DNA of 64,000 nucleotides, from the NCBI GenBank assembly GCA_036936605.1, contig JAUPFV010000004.1, positions 142,272,973 through 142,336,972 on the forward strand. The letters are read 5' to 3'. Positions 1 through 11,934 of the stretch are shown here, in pieces. This DNA is from Limnanthes douglasii subsp. nivea. Lineage: Eukaryota; Streptophyta; Magnoliopsida; Brassicales; Limnanthaceae. Below the pieces are notes generated by a model. It was not told the DNA's origin, searched no databases, and worked only from the letters and a program-made list of their open reading frames with translations. The first letter of the stretch is position 1; every line of letters begins with the position of its first letter. The translations under genes were made by a program, and so were the position numbers.

Positions 1-505
1 TTGGTGGCTCTAGAATTTTTTAGGGTTTTGATGCACTGAAGTTTTTTGCAAAATTTTCAGGGTGATAGATTGTTGATCACGGTCTTGTTTAGGGTTGCAA
101 TTTAGACTTTGGGTTCGAATCGGCCTCTATATCTCTATCTCTTCTCTCTCTATGGTTTTTGAAGCAGCTTGGCTATGGAGTTTTTGTTTCGCGATGAAGT
201 CGTATAGTCAAAAAATCATTAGTTTGTTTTTACTATTAGTCCTTCAATTCCTTATATTAGCTATTTAGCTCTTTTGTTCTTTGTATCTAGCTTCTTAGCC
301 TTAAACTTTTTGTAATTTCTCAATTTGGTAATATAGTTGTTTTTTATTATAAATAAATTAAAATAATAACAATAATAATAATGTTAGTGGTTTTAACTTG
401 AATTTCATAACTAAAAACTAATTTAAAAACTTTGTATCAAATTTATCCACTATCAATTATTTTTTATATAAAATATATATAAATTATTTATGTTTTATGT
501 TATAT
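1..505. other. AT-rich left flank, no gene recognised
   Basis: No open frame or family signature was recognised. The segment from about 100 to 330 is pyrimidine-rich and ends in AT-rich sequence with a (TA)9 run at 501-518. That run is the target at which the following LINE inserted. Confidence 0.5.
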
Positions 506-523
506 ATATATATATATACCGTT
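506..523. repeat. Target-site duplication of LINE L1, left copy
   Basis: The 18 bases are A(TA)6 minus the ambiguity of the repeat, followed by CCGTT, and they match 6318-6335 exactly. The CCGTT end is not part of the microsatellite, so the match is more than a chance TA run. It marks the 5' border of the element. Confidence 0.85.
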
Positions 524-615
524 CGAGGTTCTTGGAGAAACTCTGTTCTTGAACAAGAACAGAGTCTGAATTTTTTTGAATTTTTGATTCTCTCATTGAA
601 TCTTTCTTCTGTAAT

Positions 616-2101
616 ATGTTCCCTCCTTGTTTAAGAGAATCTCTAATAGCCCTAAGATTACTTCGACTGAGGATTTTCCTACACTTAGGAATGCAGTTCT
701 GTCTAAGGCAAGAAATCTGGAAATCAAGAAGGGTATGCAGAATTCTGAGTTACCTGGTACTGATTGCAATATAATCTCCAATCCGATCTTTGAAGAGAGA
801 ATTAAGGAGAAGGGCAGTGATAAATCTCATAAGGGATCTTATGCTGATATGTTGAAACCCAGAACAACAGAGTTTGAGCATTCAAATGTCTCTGTTTCTC
901 TTACGAATGAATTTCCGGTAATCATATTTGATATTGGTGATAAGGAGCAGTTAATGAAGATCTCAAAGCACACATTAATAGCCAAATTTGCAACTGGAAA
1001 ACGTTCAATGGAGATCTTCAGGAAATTTTGTTATCTAAATTCAACTTTGCTGGTAGCTTTAGTGTTTCTGTCTGGGATTACAGACATATCTTTGTCGAAT
1101 TTACAGAAATAGAAGATTTCAAGAAGCTTTGGTCAAGAAATGTATGGGTTTTGGGAAGTAAAACAATGAGACTGTTAAAATGGACTCCAGGTTTCGATCC
1201 AAATCTTGAATATCCGTTTACGCCGATTTGGGTCTCTCTTCCAAGTTTGCCGGAATTCTTATTTAATAACTCTACTATTAGTGAAATTGCAAAGGTTTTG
1301 GGAACTCCTTTGAAGGTCTGGGTGCCTTCTGTTAACAGGGCTAGATAAAATTGCTGCAGGTTTTGGGTTGAAGTAGATATCTCTAAACCTTTAGTTCATA
1401 AGATCCAGATAAAGTTTGGTGAATATGATAGCTACTTGATCGATCTTGTGTATGACAACATCCCTTTGTATTGTAGTAATTGCGCTTATATTGGTCATTC
1501 AAATGATAACTGTAAGAAACTGATGCCTGATGAAAAGGTATTAATGAATGGTCAAGTGTATTGGCAGGGTCAAGAAGGTTCAGGTGTGCCTGATCAAGTT
1601 TCTTGTTCTCAAAATCTAAATCAGGTGAATGAAAATAATAATATTCAAGATATAAATAATCTTTGTGATCAATCGGTTCAACCTGCTTCTATTAAGAATC
1701 ATGAGTCTAGTCGCTTGGTAAAATCGATTGTGGTTGATAAAGTTGTTGACAGTTCTTTACAAAATGTTGTGGAGTCTGATAGTCATTCTTTTAGAATGGT
1801 TAAAACTTTTGGTGAAAATAGTGTTTCTTCTGGAAATGTTAATGGAGGAGAGATGATAGATGCATTGAAAGCGTTAGAAAGAAGGAACATGTTTGAAACT
1901 CTTAGTGATGAAACTCATGGTTCTCCAAAACATGATGAAAGTCTGGTTAGCTCTCCTGTGAAGGATAAGTGTGAAGAAGCTAAATTAAAAAGGCATGAGT
2001 CTAAGAAGACTAAGAAGGTTTTGAATATTTGGAGTACAAAGGGTCCTGTTTCTTCTAAGATTATGAAGCTCAAAAGAGCCCATAAAACTTCTTCTGAATA
2101 A
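616..2101 (+). pseudogene. LINE ORF1 (DUF4283, zinc knuckle), frameshifted
   Basis: This is the nucleic-acid-binding ORF1 protein of plant L1 elements, which coats element RNA. An N-terminal low-complexity part (from about 630) leads into a DUF4283 domain at about 900-1420, with the typical LLKWTPGFDPNLE and WVSLPSLPEF stretches. A CCHC zinc knuckle (CSNCAYIGHSNDNC, C-x2-C-x4-H-x4-C) follows at 1472-1513. A Lys/Ser-rich tail ends at the TAA at 2099-2101. Breaks: a frame change at about 1005-1030 and a TAA at 1346-1348, where the next residues (CCRFWVEVDISKPL) continue the domain. The only nearby ATG, at 616, is out of frame with the homologous reading, so a further small indel near the start is likely. 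ORF2 begins at the next base. Confidence 0.85.
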
Positions 2102-5100
2102 TGACTATTACAATGTTAAAGTGGAATGCAAGAGGGCTTGCTAATAAGAAAATAATTCAAAGGTTAAAGTCTATGGTCATTTCTTTAAAGGCTAGTTTTG
2201 TTGATGTTCAAGAGCCTTTTGTTAAGTCTGAAAAGATGTGTTTGGTAGCTAAGAAACTGAAGTTGAGTGGGTATAGCTGTAATGTGAATAATAGAATATG
2301 GGTGTTTTGGCATCATGATTACAAGGTCAAGGTGGTTTCTGATAGTGAGCACCTGCTGCACCTTAAAGTATGTCATCCTTCTATGAATAAAGAGTTTCAA
2401 GTGTCTGTTGTTTATGCAAAGTGTAAAAGAGATCGGAGGGTTTTGCTTTGGGATTCTATTAGAAATCTGAATTTTTCTTCACATGAGTGGATTATGTTTG
2501 GAGATTTCAATATTATTTCTAGCATTTAGGAGCAGCTTTCTTATTTCGCTATTAATCAAAGGGGAATGGATGAGTGTAATGGTCTTATTATGGACTGTAG
2601 TTTAATTGAACTGGGTTCACTGGTTGTCCCTATACTTGGTCAAATGGTCATAAATGGAGTAGGCTGGATCGAGTTTTGTATAATTCTGCTTGGTTGGACT
2701 TCTTTGATTGTACTTCTATTTCTCATCTTGCAAGAAGTTGTTCTGATCATTGCCCCATTGTTATTAAAGTTTCTTCTAATCTTGAAAGAACTAAAGCATC
2801 GTTTAAGTTTTTGAATATGTGGGTTACTCACCCTGACTTTTTGAAGAAGGTTAAAGAGAGTTGGTCTGGGAACATAAATGATGATGTGAGGAATCCGATT
2901 ATGGCCTTCTGGATTAAGCAGCAACGATTGAAGGCTATGTTGAAGGTTTGGAATAAGAGTATATTTGGGAATATCTTTGATGCTATTAAGAAATCTGAAG
3001 AAAACATTATCATTAGAGAAACATTGCTTCAAAATGAGTTTAATGATGTTAATAAATCTTATTTGGAGGAGGCCAGGAAGAATCACTTGTTACTTCTTTA
3101 TAGGGAGGAGATGTTTTGGAGGCAGAAGGCTCATGCGACTTGGTTGAAAGATTCTGATAGAAACACGACTGCATATCACAGCTTTGTGAAGAAGAGGCTT
3201 AAGAAGAATAGAATTGATAGAATTAAGGTTGATGATAATTGGTTAAGTGTTAAGGAAGACATTGGAGATTCTGCTGTTGAGTACTTTAAAACATTGCTTG
3301 CTCCTGTTAGTAGGGTTGTGTCTGAGCATGACCTGATGGGAGTTATTCCTTCTTTGGTTTCTGAGGAGGATAATAGTTGCTTATCTTGTATTCCTGAGGA
3401 TGATGAGATCTATGGGGTTGTTAAACATTTAAATTCTGAGTCTGCTCCAGGACCTGATGGCTTCAATGGAGAGTTTTATAAGAAGTGCTGGGATATAGTG
3501 GGTAGTGATCTTTGTAATGCTGTTAAAGGTTTCTTCAAAGGGTATGAGATGCCTAAGGAAGTGAAAGCTACAATGATTTGTTTAATTCCTAAGCTTGACA
3601 ATCCTAACAAGTGGAAAGATTTTCGACCTATCAGCCTAACCACTGTGTTTTCAAGGATTGTGGGGAAGATAGTAAACAACAGACTATCAAAGATTCTGCC
3701 TAAGTTAATTTCTGAGGAGCAGGGTGGGTTTGTTAAAGGGAGATGTATTCAGGACTCTATTCTTTTTGCTCAAGAGCTGTGTTTTGACATTAACAACAAC
3801 AGAAAAGGGGGCAATGTTATCATCAAGACTGACATGACTAAAGCTTTTGATAAGCTTAATCATAAGTTTCTTTTCAACATCCTCAAGTTGTTTGGTTTTC
3901 CCAATTACTATCTGCAGACTAACTCTCAAGGCCTAAGACAAAGGGATCCTCTTTCCCCAAGTCTTTTTATTCTTGCTGAGGAGTACCTGATTAGGAGCAT
4001 CAATCTAACCTCTAATGGCAATCCTATGGTTAGATACAAAACTAGAAGTAATCAGAATATTGCTTGTTTAGCTTTTGCAGATGACTTCATGGTTTTTACA
4101 AATGGTGATGCTAGTGCAATGGGTGCTATAAAGTCTGTCTTGGATCACTATCAGTGTGTTTCTGGTCAAGAAATTAATACTGCCAAGTCTAAGCTCATTG
4201 TTTCAAGCAAGATGGGTTCTCAACAAATAATTATCATTGAAGGTATGTGGAATATCAAGCATTCTTATTTACCATTCAGCTATCTTGGTACTACAATTGC
4301 TATCACTTCTAGAATTGCTAATTTTGAAGGTTTAATATACAAATTCAGGAGCAAGATTATGGAATGGGACAAGCTGCACCTTTCGTTTGCTGGGCATTTG
4401 CTGTTGATCCAGTCTGTTCTTGTTGCTTTTCCTAATTACTATCTGCAGCACACATCTTTGCCGGCTGGTATCATCAATAGGCTGGAGATTCTTTTCAATA
4501 AATTCCCGTGGGGGAGTAAAGATGACAAGAGAGCTATTAGTTGGGCTAGATGGGATAGGCTATGTAAGCCTTTTAAAGAAGGAGGCATCAATCTTAAGAA
4601 GTTAAAATATGTGCAGCATGTTTATTCAATGAAGATCTGGTTTAATTTCAGGATGCAACACTCTCTATGGGCTAGATTTATGTTGTCTATCTATTGCAGA
4701 GATAATATTCACCCTGCTCTAGCTATATCTCCTCAAAGGAAGTCTAAAACATGGAATCGTATAATTAATGCTAGAGAGAAGGTTGATGATTATATTTTTT
4801 GGCTGCCTGGTCATGGTAACATGAGTTTTTGGTATGATAGATGGTGTTCAGATAGTTCGTTCATAAAAGTTACTGATAATAATGACAGAAGAACTCTGTG
4901 GGACACTGCTAATGATCTTGTCAAGGACTTTTGGTTGGAAGATTCTTGGGATTTAGACAAGCTCAGTACAAGAGTTACTACTATGGAGATTAACAAAATT
5001 AAGGAGTTTAGTCTCTCCGATAATAAGGATGTTATGCTTTGGTCTTTATCAAAGGATGGAAAGTTTAATGTCAGAGATACATTGAATCACATCAGATCTA

Positions 5101-6152
5101 AAGGTAATGTTACTAGGTTGTATGCTAAGACATGGAATGTGGTAACACCAAAGAAGTGCTCCTTTTTATTGTGGAGAGTTCTTCACAATTTGTTACCATC
5201 TGATGAAGTTATGCAGTCTAAAAATTTCCAACTTGCTTCTAAGTGTGTTCATTGCAACAATATTGAAACTACTAACCATGCTATGGTGCAATGTCAGCAA
5301 GCTTGGTCTGTTTGGCGACATTTCAGTGACATCTTCAGAGTTCAGATCCAGCCTTACATGTCAGTTTCTCACGTTATCATGAAATGGTACTGGGCTGCTC
5401 AAAGGAATTGTGACATTTTCACGATCTTGCCTGCAATAATAGCATGGTCGATCTGGTCAGGTCGTAATAGAAAGAAAATCAACAGCAAAAATACTAACTC
5501 TGTTACTATAATCAATCACATTCTTCTCATCTTATCTAGTCTAGATCATGCTAAAATTCTGAATAGGAAGCATTGGGGAAGATTTGAAAGGGAAGCTACG
5601 GGTATGGGTTGTGTAAATCAGATTAAATCTTGGATCAAGCCGCTGTTTCTGAAATGGAAAAATCCAAAGCAGGGTAGGTATAAGATAAACATCGATGGTG
5701 CATGTACCTTTAATGGTGAATCGGGAGGTGGTGCTTTAATCCGTGATAGCAATGGCAATATCTTCTTGGGCATCGACAGATTGTATGGTAAGGGTTCGCC
5801 TTTGATTGCGGAGTGTAAGGCTCTTTTCGATGGTCTGAGATTGTGTAACAGTCTGGGTCTGAGCAAGGTTGATGTGGAGATTGATTCGTTGATTCTGGTT
5901 AGCTTATTGCTCTATGGAAATTCGGCTTGGTATCTGGAACCGATGTTAAGGTGTTGCAGGAAGCTTATCAAATCGGAAATGGTTATCAGACATGTTTACC
6001 GTGAGCAAAATCTTGGGGCTGATTAGATTGCTAAGGAAGCTTTGAGGATTCAATCGAGTATGGAGTTTAATGGAATTGATGCTCCTTCAAAGTTGAAGGC
6101 CATTGTTTTCTTGAAAAGTATCAATTTAGGCTATTTGCGTTTATCGGATTAG
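2101..6152 (+). pseudogene. LINE ORF2: endonuclease / RT / zf-RVT / RNase H, broken
   Basis: This is the polymerase of the L1-type LINE, which nicks target DNA and copies element RNA at the nick. Domains in order: APE-type endonuclease at about 2110-2770 (WNARG, QEP, GDFN and SDHCP motifs), reverse transcriptase at about 3400-4500 (FADD at 4073-4084), zf-RVT at about 5130-5400, and RVT_3-type RNase H at about 5680-6100 (acidic residues in NIDGA, AECKAL and EIDS). Breaks: TAG at 2527-2529, a frameshift near 2610, and TAG at 6024-6026, after which the frame continues to 6150. Around 3900 about 25 residues between GFP and GLRQRDPLSP are missing compared with relatives, and GLRQG reads GLRQR. ORF2 starts directly after the ORF1 stop. 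Activity is not expected. Confidence 0.9.
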
Positions 6153-6317
6153 GGTTTTGAATTGGGGATATTTTTGAAGTCTGGTTTGTGAAGCTTGGGT
6201 GGGGAAGAAGATGGATTTTGCGCTTAACGGATTTGTTTTCAAATTTTTGTAATTTTATCTAAAAAAAACTTGTACTTTCCTCTCATTTCAATTTCAATTT
6301 AAGTCCTTTATTAAAAA

Positions 6318-6335
6318 ATATATATATATACCGTT
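6318..6335. repeat. Target-site duplication of LINE L1, right copy
   Basis: The sequence is identical over 18 bases to 506-523 and directly follows the A-run at the 3' end of the element. This is the expected product of target-primed reverse transcription. Confidence 0.85.
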
Positions 6336-9030
6336 AAAAACTGATGAAAGATGAAAGGTGATTATATACACTTGTTAGTATAAATCCCTACCTAGGGAAT
6401 AATCTCTTAAGAATGATGTCGACGGACAAGCCTAGTCGTAAATAATCTCCCCTCATTATCTCATCATGGAAATCATTTAATTACTACTACTAGCAGATTT
6501 GCTGATCTATTCACTGATTCATAGATATATTATTATATAAAAAAATGAAATTGGATAGTCTTACCAAAATTAGGTGTTTTATGAGACATACCAAATAGTC
6601 AATTATGGAGCGGTGAAATTATATAATAAAATAGTTCTAGAAATAGATTTCCGACAATTATTATTTATTTAATTAATTAATTAAGGAGAAGCAAGGGTAT
6701 TCGTATATTTTATTTGTTGTTGTCGGATAAGGATCAGTTCTGTGTTGAAGAAGTCCGATACTGAAATATGATCCATCCGACTGTTTTAAAGACAAATATC
6801 GGAGTTAGGATAACAGATATTGATGAGCGAGTATCCGAATGACAACTTGGAATTTTATCGAAAAGATATTATATAACAACTTGGACATATATCTTCAACG
6901 TGGCTTTTATTGCACTGTCAATCTTGGAGGCAATTAAACACCAATTTAGTGGCCACTGGCCACCACCCGATTTATTGTTCCGCTCGTTTCTGGAAGTTTC
7001 TGCAAAGAAATTAAAAGCAATTAGACTCGAGTCATCTACGCGAATCTGATTCTGTTTCATTTGGTGTAAACACAATTCCATTTAGAATAAACGATATTAA
7101 CTCACGATAAGAGAAAATAAAGACTACAATATAAAAGATAAAAGTTATCATTTGTAAAAGTTTATTCTATCAAATTTAACTTTACAAGATGCGATTTTTA
7201 GTGTAATTCAACTTAATTCGATTTTGAATAAAATTTCTAAGATTGAAACGTGACCACAAATCTTACTACTTCACTATCGACTAATAAATCATGTAAATTA
7301 ATAAATTTGATTTATTAATCGTGATCACCGATATGATATATGTTAACGTGTTTATACAATTTAAAGTCCAAGTCGTATAACTTAAAACAAGAATGTCTTA
7401 AAAAAATTGTTTTTTTTCATACAAATCTATACAAAGAGATAGTTACGGATTTTTGTGATTGGATACACAAACGATCTCTTACATGTATCTCTAGAACATA
7501 TTTTGATGTGTATTGAAGAAGAGTAAAATACCGTAGACTGTAATAATAATAAATAATAGTATAAAAAATTGTAAGTGTTTTTCAATCTATTTTTATAGTA
7601 AAATCATAAGAGGGTATATTATTTTTACGTCATATTTGATGAACGATTTGATTCGATTAGTTTAGTATTCATCACGAGGTACAAGCACGTTTACAAATAT
7701 ATAACATTTCTTCAATATTGAAAGCTTCAGAATTTTAAGAAAAAAACCATATGTTTCCAAGCATTTTATACATTAGTACCTCTATTTTTAATAATAATTT
7801 TATACGGGTTCTTTCACTATTTATACATTTTTACCATTTTCCCTCATATTTTTTCTTTATCATATTTAGACATAGTCGCATCCACCTCTTTCATCATTTT
7901 CGTTCACTATTAAACTAATTTTTATTACTTCTCACATTTTATTTCATAACCTAATTGCGATGATTTTTATCACTTAGCCACCATTATTTTGACTGAGTAA
8001 ACCCTTCCTTAAAACACATCACCAATAAATAAATAAATAAATTATTTACAAACTATTTTGCTTTAACAATTCATGTTTTTTTTTACTTTTTACGTAAATA
8101 TGTATCATGAAAATATCGATCACAAATTATCACAAATTTTATATGTAACAAAGCTATGATATATTTTTTAGCAAATAAAATTGCATTATCTAATATAAGG
8201 AATAATAGAGGTAGTATATATATATAATCCTTATTAAATACAAAGAATTGATTTGTCCTTTATGTTTTGATTTTCCCGTTTGATTCCTTTCATATCTAAT
8301 TCATTTTCAAGTCATAACAACTTAGACAAAAAAATTAAGATTTTATTTTACTTTTCAAATTAGTTTTGTTTTCTTTACTAGATTATCCAATATACTACAT
8401 TAACATAAACGTGGAGAGCTATGAGTTATATACTTTCTTTCATTCAAACTCTAAATAATGCACTTTTTATTCTTTTGTAGATTTTAATATTATTATATCA
8501 CTATTAGACACATTCCATCGTGAAATAACAAATGTAAATATAACACTCATATTAGTCTTAAACACATTTTTTTATCTTATTTATTTATTATTTCATTTAC
8601 ATTGTTGTTTCCAATTTTATATGCTATTATCAATTCAAAAGTTTCAAATAATTAATTTTAGTTGTTGACATTGCTAAGGTCGCACTTGCTAGGCAAAAAT
8701 TTAACCTTTATTTCATATCATTTTTATACGTGTAACTAAATCTATTCAAACTATCTTTCTTAATACTTCTCATTCTTATTGTTTTTGCCACCTTGTTCTT
8801 AATTTAAAAGAATATCTTTAAAAAAATCCTAAAAATCTACGAGAAATATTAGTTCAAAAATTATAAAGAATGTGGTTATGCTCGTACAAAAAAATTATTT
8901 TAAGTCTATGGATGTCTATGCAAATGTATTTTCAAAAGGAAATGATATGATTTCATTTGTTCATCTGTGCCAGAAGCTTTTAGTTCCCAAATTAAACATA
9001 TTCGTACCCTTCTTATATTAGAAGTCATTG
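6336..9030. other. AT-rich intergenic DNA, nothing recognised
   Basis: Long A/T-rich stretch with stops in every frame and no element signature that I recognise. The small minus-strand frame at 6869-7081 has no family resemblance and ordinary local composition. Confidence 0.45.
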
Positions 9031-9031
9031 G

Positions 9032-9211
9032 AACAATTCAAATTTTTCTTATGGTACAAATGTCTAAATATCAGGCTGAAGCATTAACTTGGATTAGTGG
9101 TTTATATCCAAATATATATATATATATATATTGGAAAAATTTAAATTTTGCTTATGGAAAAAATGTCTAAACATCGGGCTAAAGCATTAACTTTGATTAG
9201 TGGTTTATATC

Positions 9212-9265
<54 letters not shown>
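9032..9265. repeat. 103-bp tandem duplication with two (TA)n tracts
   Basis: Two imperfect copies with a period of 103 bases share a core around ATGTCTAAAYATC, GCATTAACTT and ATTAGTGGTTTATATCC. Each ends in a TA microsatellite, at 9111-9131 and 9214-9265. The second tract is much longer. Confidence 0.8.
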
Positions 9266-9268
<3 letters not shown>

Positions 9269-10649
9269 AAACAAGCGAGTTATGATGATGATGGTATATT
9301 CAGTCATTATCCTCAACGGTTTCTAGGTCTTTTGCGATCCAACTATGAATGTTAATTTGGTAGACTACACTTTCTCATGTGGTAAGTAGCAATCTGAATG
9401 TATTCAGTGTTCTCGTTCATTGACTATTATCATCAAAATCTAAGAGATTCCATTTGATTTTATTGAAAAATATTTTTATTCAAATGTGTATCAATAATGT
9501 TACTCATTGTCGATACACCCGTTTACTTTTTTTGGTCAATCTTTGGTCGTAGATAAATCACATACATTACAATATTCTATTATAAAATAACAACATGGTA
9601 TGCCAAAGAATAAAATAATACTATCATGAGGTGTATTTATTTTAAGAAAAATTAAATTCAATCGTTGTAAAGTCATTTATACTCACAATAGAATGTCTTG
9701 TATGCTGACGAATGTTTGAGTTTTATGTAATTCGATTTTTTTATTTTGTTTTTATGTACGATATTTGGATATTATACCTAAGTTTTTATTATTATTTTAT
9801 GTATTAAATTATTTATAACCTCGTCATTTAGAAGTTCACATCAGTTCCCATTACCATTTTCTCAATAACCGTAATATCAATATCATATTCATGGTGATCA
9901 TCGACGTCAAACATATCGAATGAAGCAAGTGTCATTTTATTTTCCTCATCTATTGTATTTTTTCTTTTCTTTCTTTTCTTCTAATGTGTAAATTGAAGGT
10001 TTTTGTTTTTTTCTTTTCTCGTTCTACTTTTATCTTAATAATTTTCACAAATGATGGAAGTTCTATTATACTACTTTTATCCTTATGTATGTCTAATATC
10101 ATATCTTCAATTCCTTCATCAATATTGTTAAGTATATCATTTTTATTTACCTTTAAATCCTCCATGAGTGGTTCACTCTTGTCGTGTTTGCTATGTTAAG
10201 CTAGCTCATTCTTAAAAAAAATTAGTTAGAATAAAACTGCAATAAACTTATCTTTTTCTTCGGATTCCTTCCTGTTGTGAGTTAAAGAGGGATCTTCAGT
10301 CAATTCTTGTATAATTTTTAGTTTTGCATTAAACAATTATTAAATACATTGTCAATTCAATTACAACTACAAAATAATAATTCAACTAAAAATCAACTAC
10401 ATGATTTGTAAACTTAGAACTCACAAACAACAAACATTATATTTCAAATAGGTGATCAAAACAACAACTATAATCAAATTATATATAGATAAATCACACA
10501 ATTAGTTAACCAAAATTTTAAGCATTAAATTTATTTAAAACAAAAACTATTGCAGTAAAAACTTTCAGAAGAAGGATAAAAAATACTAAACATATATGAT
10601 ATTGTTCAACTTACCTTTTCATATTTCGAATGATTTGTTGCAAAGTGAG
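9266..10649. other. AT-rich DNA with a faint minus-strand coding relic
   Basis: No gene is supported overall. On the minus strand 10165-9950 encodes an Asp/Glu/Lys-rich stretch (EGIEDMILDIHKDKS), and 9958-9866 in another frame an acidic one (SFDMFDVDDHHEYDID). A similar acidic frame lies beyond the Pack-MULE at about 12320-12180. Together they could be remnants of one charged protein split by the insertion, but no family was recognised. Confidence 0.3.

Positions 10650-10691
<42 letters not shown>
10650..10691. repeat. (TA)n microsatellite
   Basis: Uninterrupted TA dinucleotide repeat of about 40 bases. Confidence 0.95.
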
Positions 10692-10696
<5 letters not shown>

Positions 10697-10907
10697 GATT
10701 TTCTGCGTATAAAACAAAAGTAGTTAAAATTTATTAATTGCTTAATATGTATATGTCTATATTTTAAACTCATCTAAATTGTGTTTATTTTTTGTTGTAG
10801 TTCTTTCACTTTTTTTGTTTTATTTGTAGTTTTTTAACCCCATATAAATCCTCTTATTATTTGGGATATAGTATGTAATCTCTTTTCAGATTTTCTCTCT
10901 TGTTTGT

Positions 10908-11155
10908 GGCTTAAATTAGAATGTAGTTCATCGACTAATGCGTTTCTTTCAATAATCCATCGACTAAAAAATCATCGGTCAATAGTCCATCAACTAAAAA
11001 ATCATCGGTCAAGATCCCTAGACCATTTAAAATCTATAAATTTAGTCTTCACGTGTGGTCTCTTCTCTAGTTCAGCCACGTGACGTCATAGTTAAATGGT
11101 ACGAGTCTCACAAATAGTCCTTCAACTTTTAATTTTGTTTTTATCCATTAAGTTT
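10908..11155 (+). repeat. Left terminal inverted repeat of the Pack-MULE
   Basis: Matches the reverse complement of about 11935-12158, including the stretch AAATCTATAAATTTAGTC and the later CCTTCAA. It carries an extra internal duplication (CATCGACTAAAAAATCATCGG, then CATCAACTAAAAAATCATCGG) near 10958-11012 that the right end lacks. It also holds a G-box and CRE-like palindrome (CACGTGACGTCA) at about 11078-11089. Confidence 0.8.
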
Positions 11156-11582
11156 AATATTTATTTTAATATTTATTATTTATTTATTTATTTATTATTT
11201 ATTCTTATGAATTATGGCAGTTAATGGCGATGGCGAGTCAATAAAAAATGAGTCAATTCAACGGACGGTGTTGTGAAGATTCAAATCGTTCACATTTGTA
11301 TTTATACAAAACATACTCCTAAATTTATAAAAAAAATCGCTTCAGCCTTGGGAGTTCATAGTCTTGCATTGAGGTTAGTATTATTCTACTTTAAGCTCAA
11401 GTTCAATTTGTCTTTTGTTTTTATTACAATCTAAAATGAAAGCAAATTCTCGATTTTGGTTTCTAGTTTCAAAAGAAACCGTAACTAGAATTCAGTAAAA
11501 GGACTTAAATTACCTACGAATAAGACATCTTTCATCGAAATCACCAGACCTTAACTTTCAGAATCCACTGAAATCAACCGTC

Positions 11583-11742
11583 ATGGATAAGTATTCGTGC
11601 AATCTTGTGCATTCTCTTGAGTTGAGGAAGTCTGAATCCAATAGAATCAGAGAGAAATATCCAAACAGAATTCCATTGATTGTATAATAGGCTCCAGATT
11701 GGGATAGTGATATCCCTGATATTGAGAAGAAGAAATACCTTG
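11583..11742 (+). pseudogene. ATG8: Captured ATG8 (autophagy ubiquitin-like protein) 5' coding fragment
   Basis: ATG8 is the ubiquitin-like protein that is conjugated to lipid and builds autophagosome membranes. Reading from the ATG at 11583, the frame gives [20 protein letters not shown], then IPLIV, and after two stops SDIPDIEKKKYL. This matches the N-terminal helices and first strand of plant ATG8, where IREKYP-RIPVIV and SD-P-IDKKKYL are hallmarks. Two adjacent in-frame stops (TAA TAG, 11685-11690) interrupt it. Similarity ends at KKKYL (11741), directly followed by G|GTATTA, which could be a retained 5' splice site. Everything C-terminal, including the glycine used for lipidation, is absent. 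The fragment lies between the long TIRs of a Mutator-like element, so it was most likely transduplicated from a host ATG8 locus. It is not a functional ATG8 gene. Confidence 0.88.
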
Positions 11743-11815
11743 GTATTAATTAGGGTTATATATATATATATATATTTCTTTAGGAAAATGGCACTGTTGT
11801 TTTGATATCAATTAA

Positions 11816-11861
<46 letters not shown>

Positions 11862-11934
11862 CTTTAGGAAAGTGACACTGTTCTTTTAACGAAAATAGAT
11901 TAATTGCAAATTTTGCGCTACTCTATTTTAAAAT

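Larger units (their letters stand above)
524..6317 (+). mobile_element. Nearly full-length L1-type LINE (L1)
   Basis: A non-LTR retrotransposon of about 5.8 kb, lying between perfect 18-bp direct repeats and ending in a short A-run just before the 3' repeat. ORF1 (RNA-binding, DUF4283 plus zinc knuckle) and ORF2 (endonuclease, reverse transcriptase, zf-RVT, RNase H) are both present in normal order. The 5' end seems complete because about 90 bases of leader precede ORF1. Both ORFs carry a few nonsense codons and frameshifts and the RT has an internal deletion, so this copy cannot be autonomous. The perfect duplication and long open frames suggest it is the youngest insertion here. A much older relative lies at 36061-41760. 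Confidence 0.92.
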
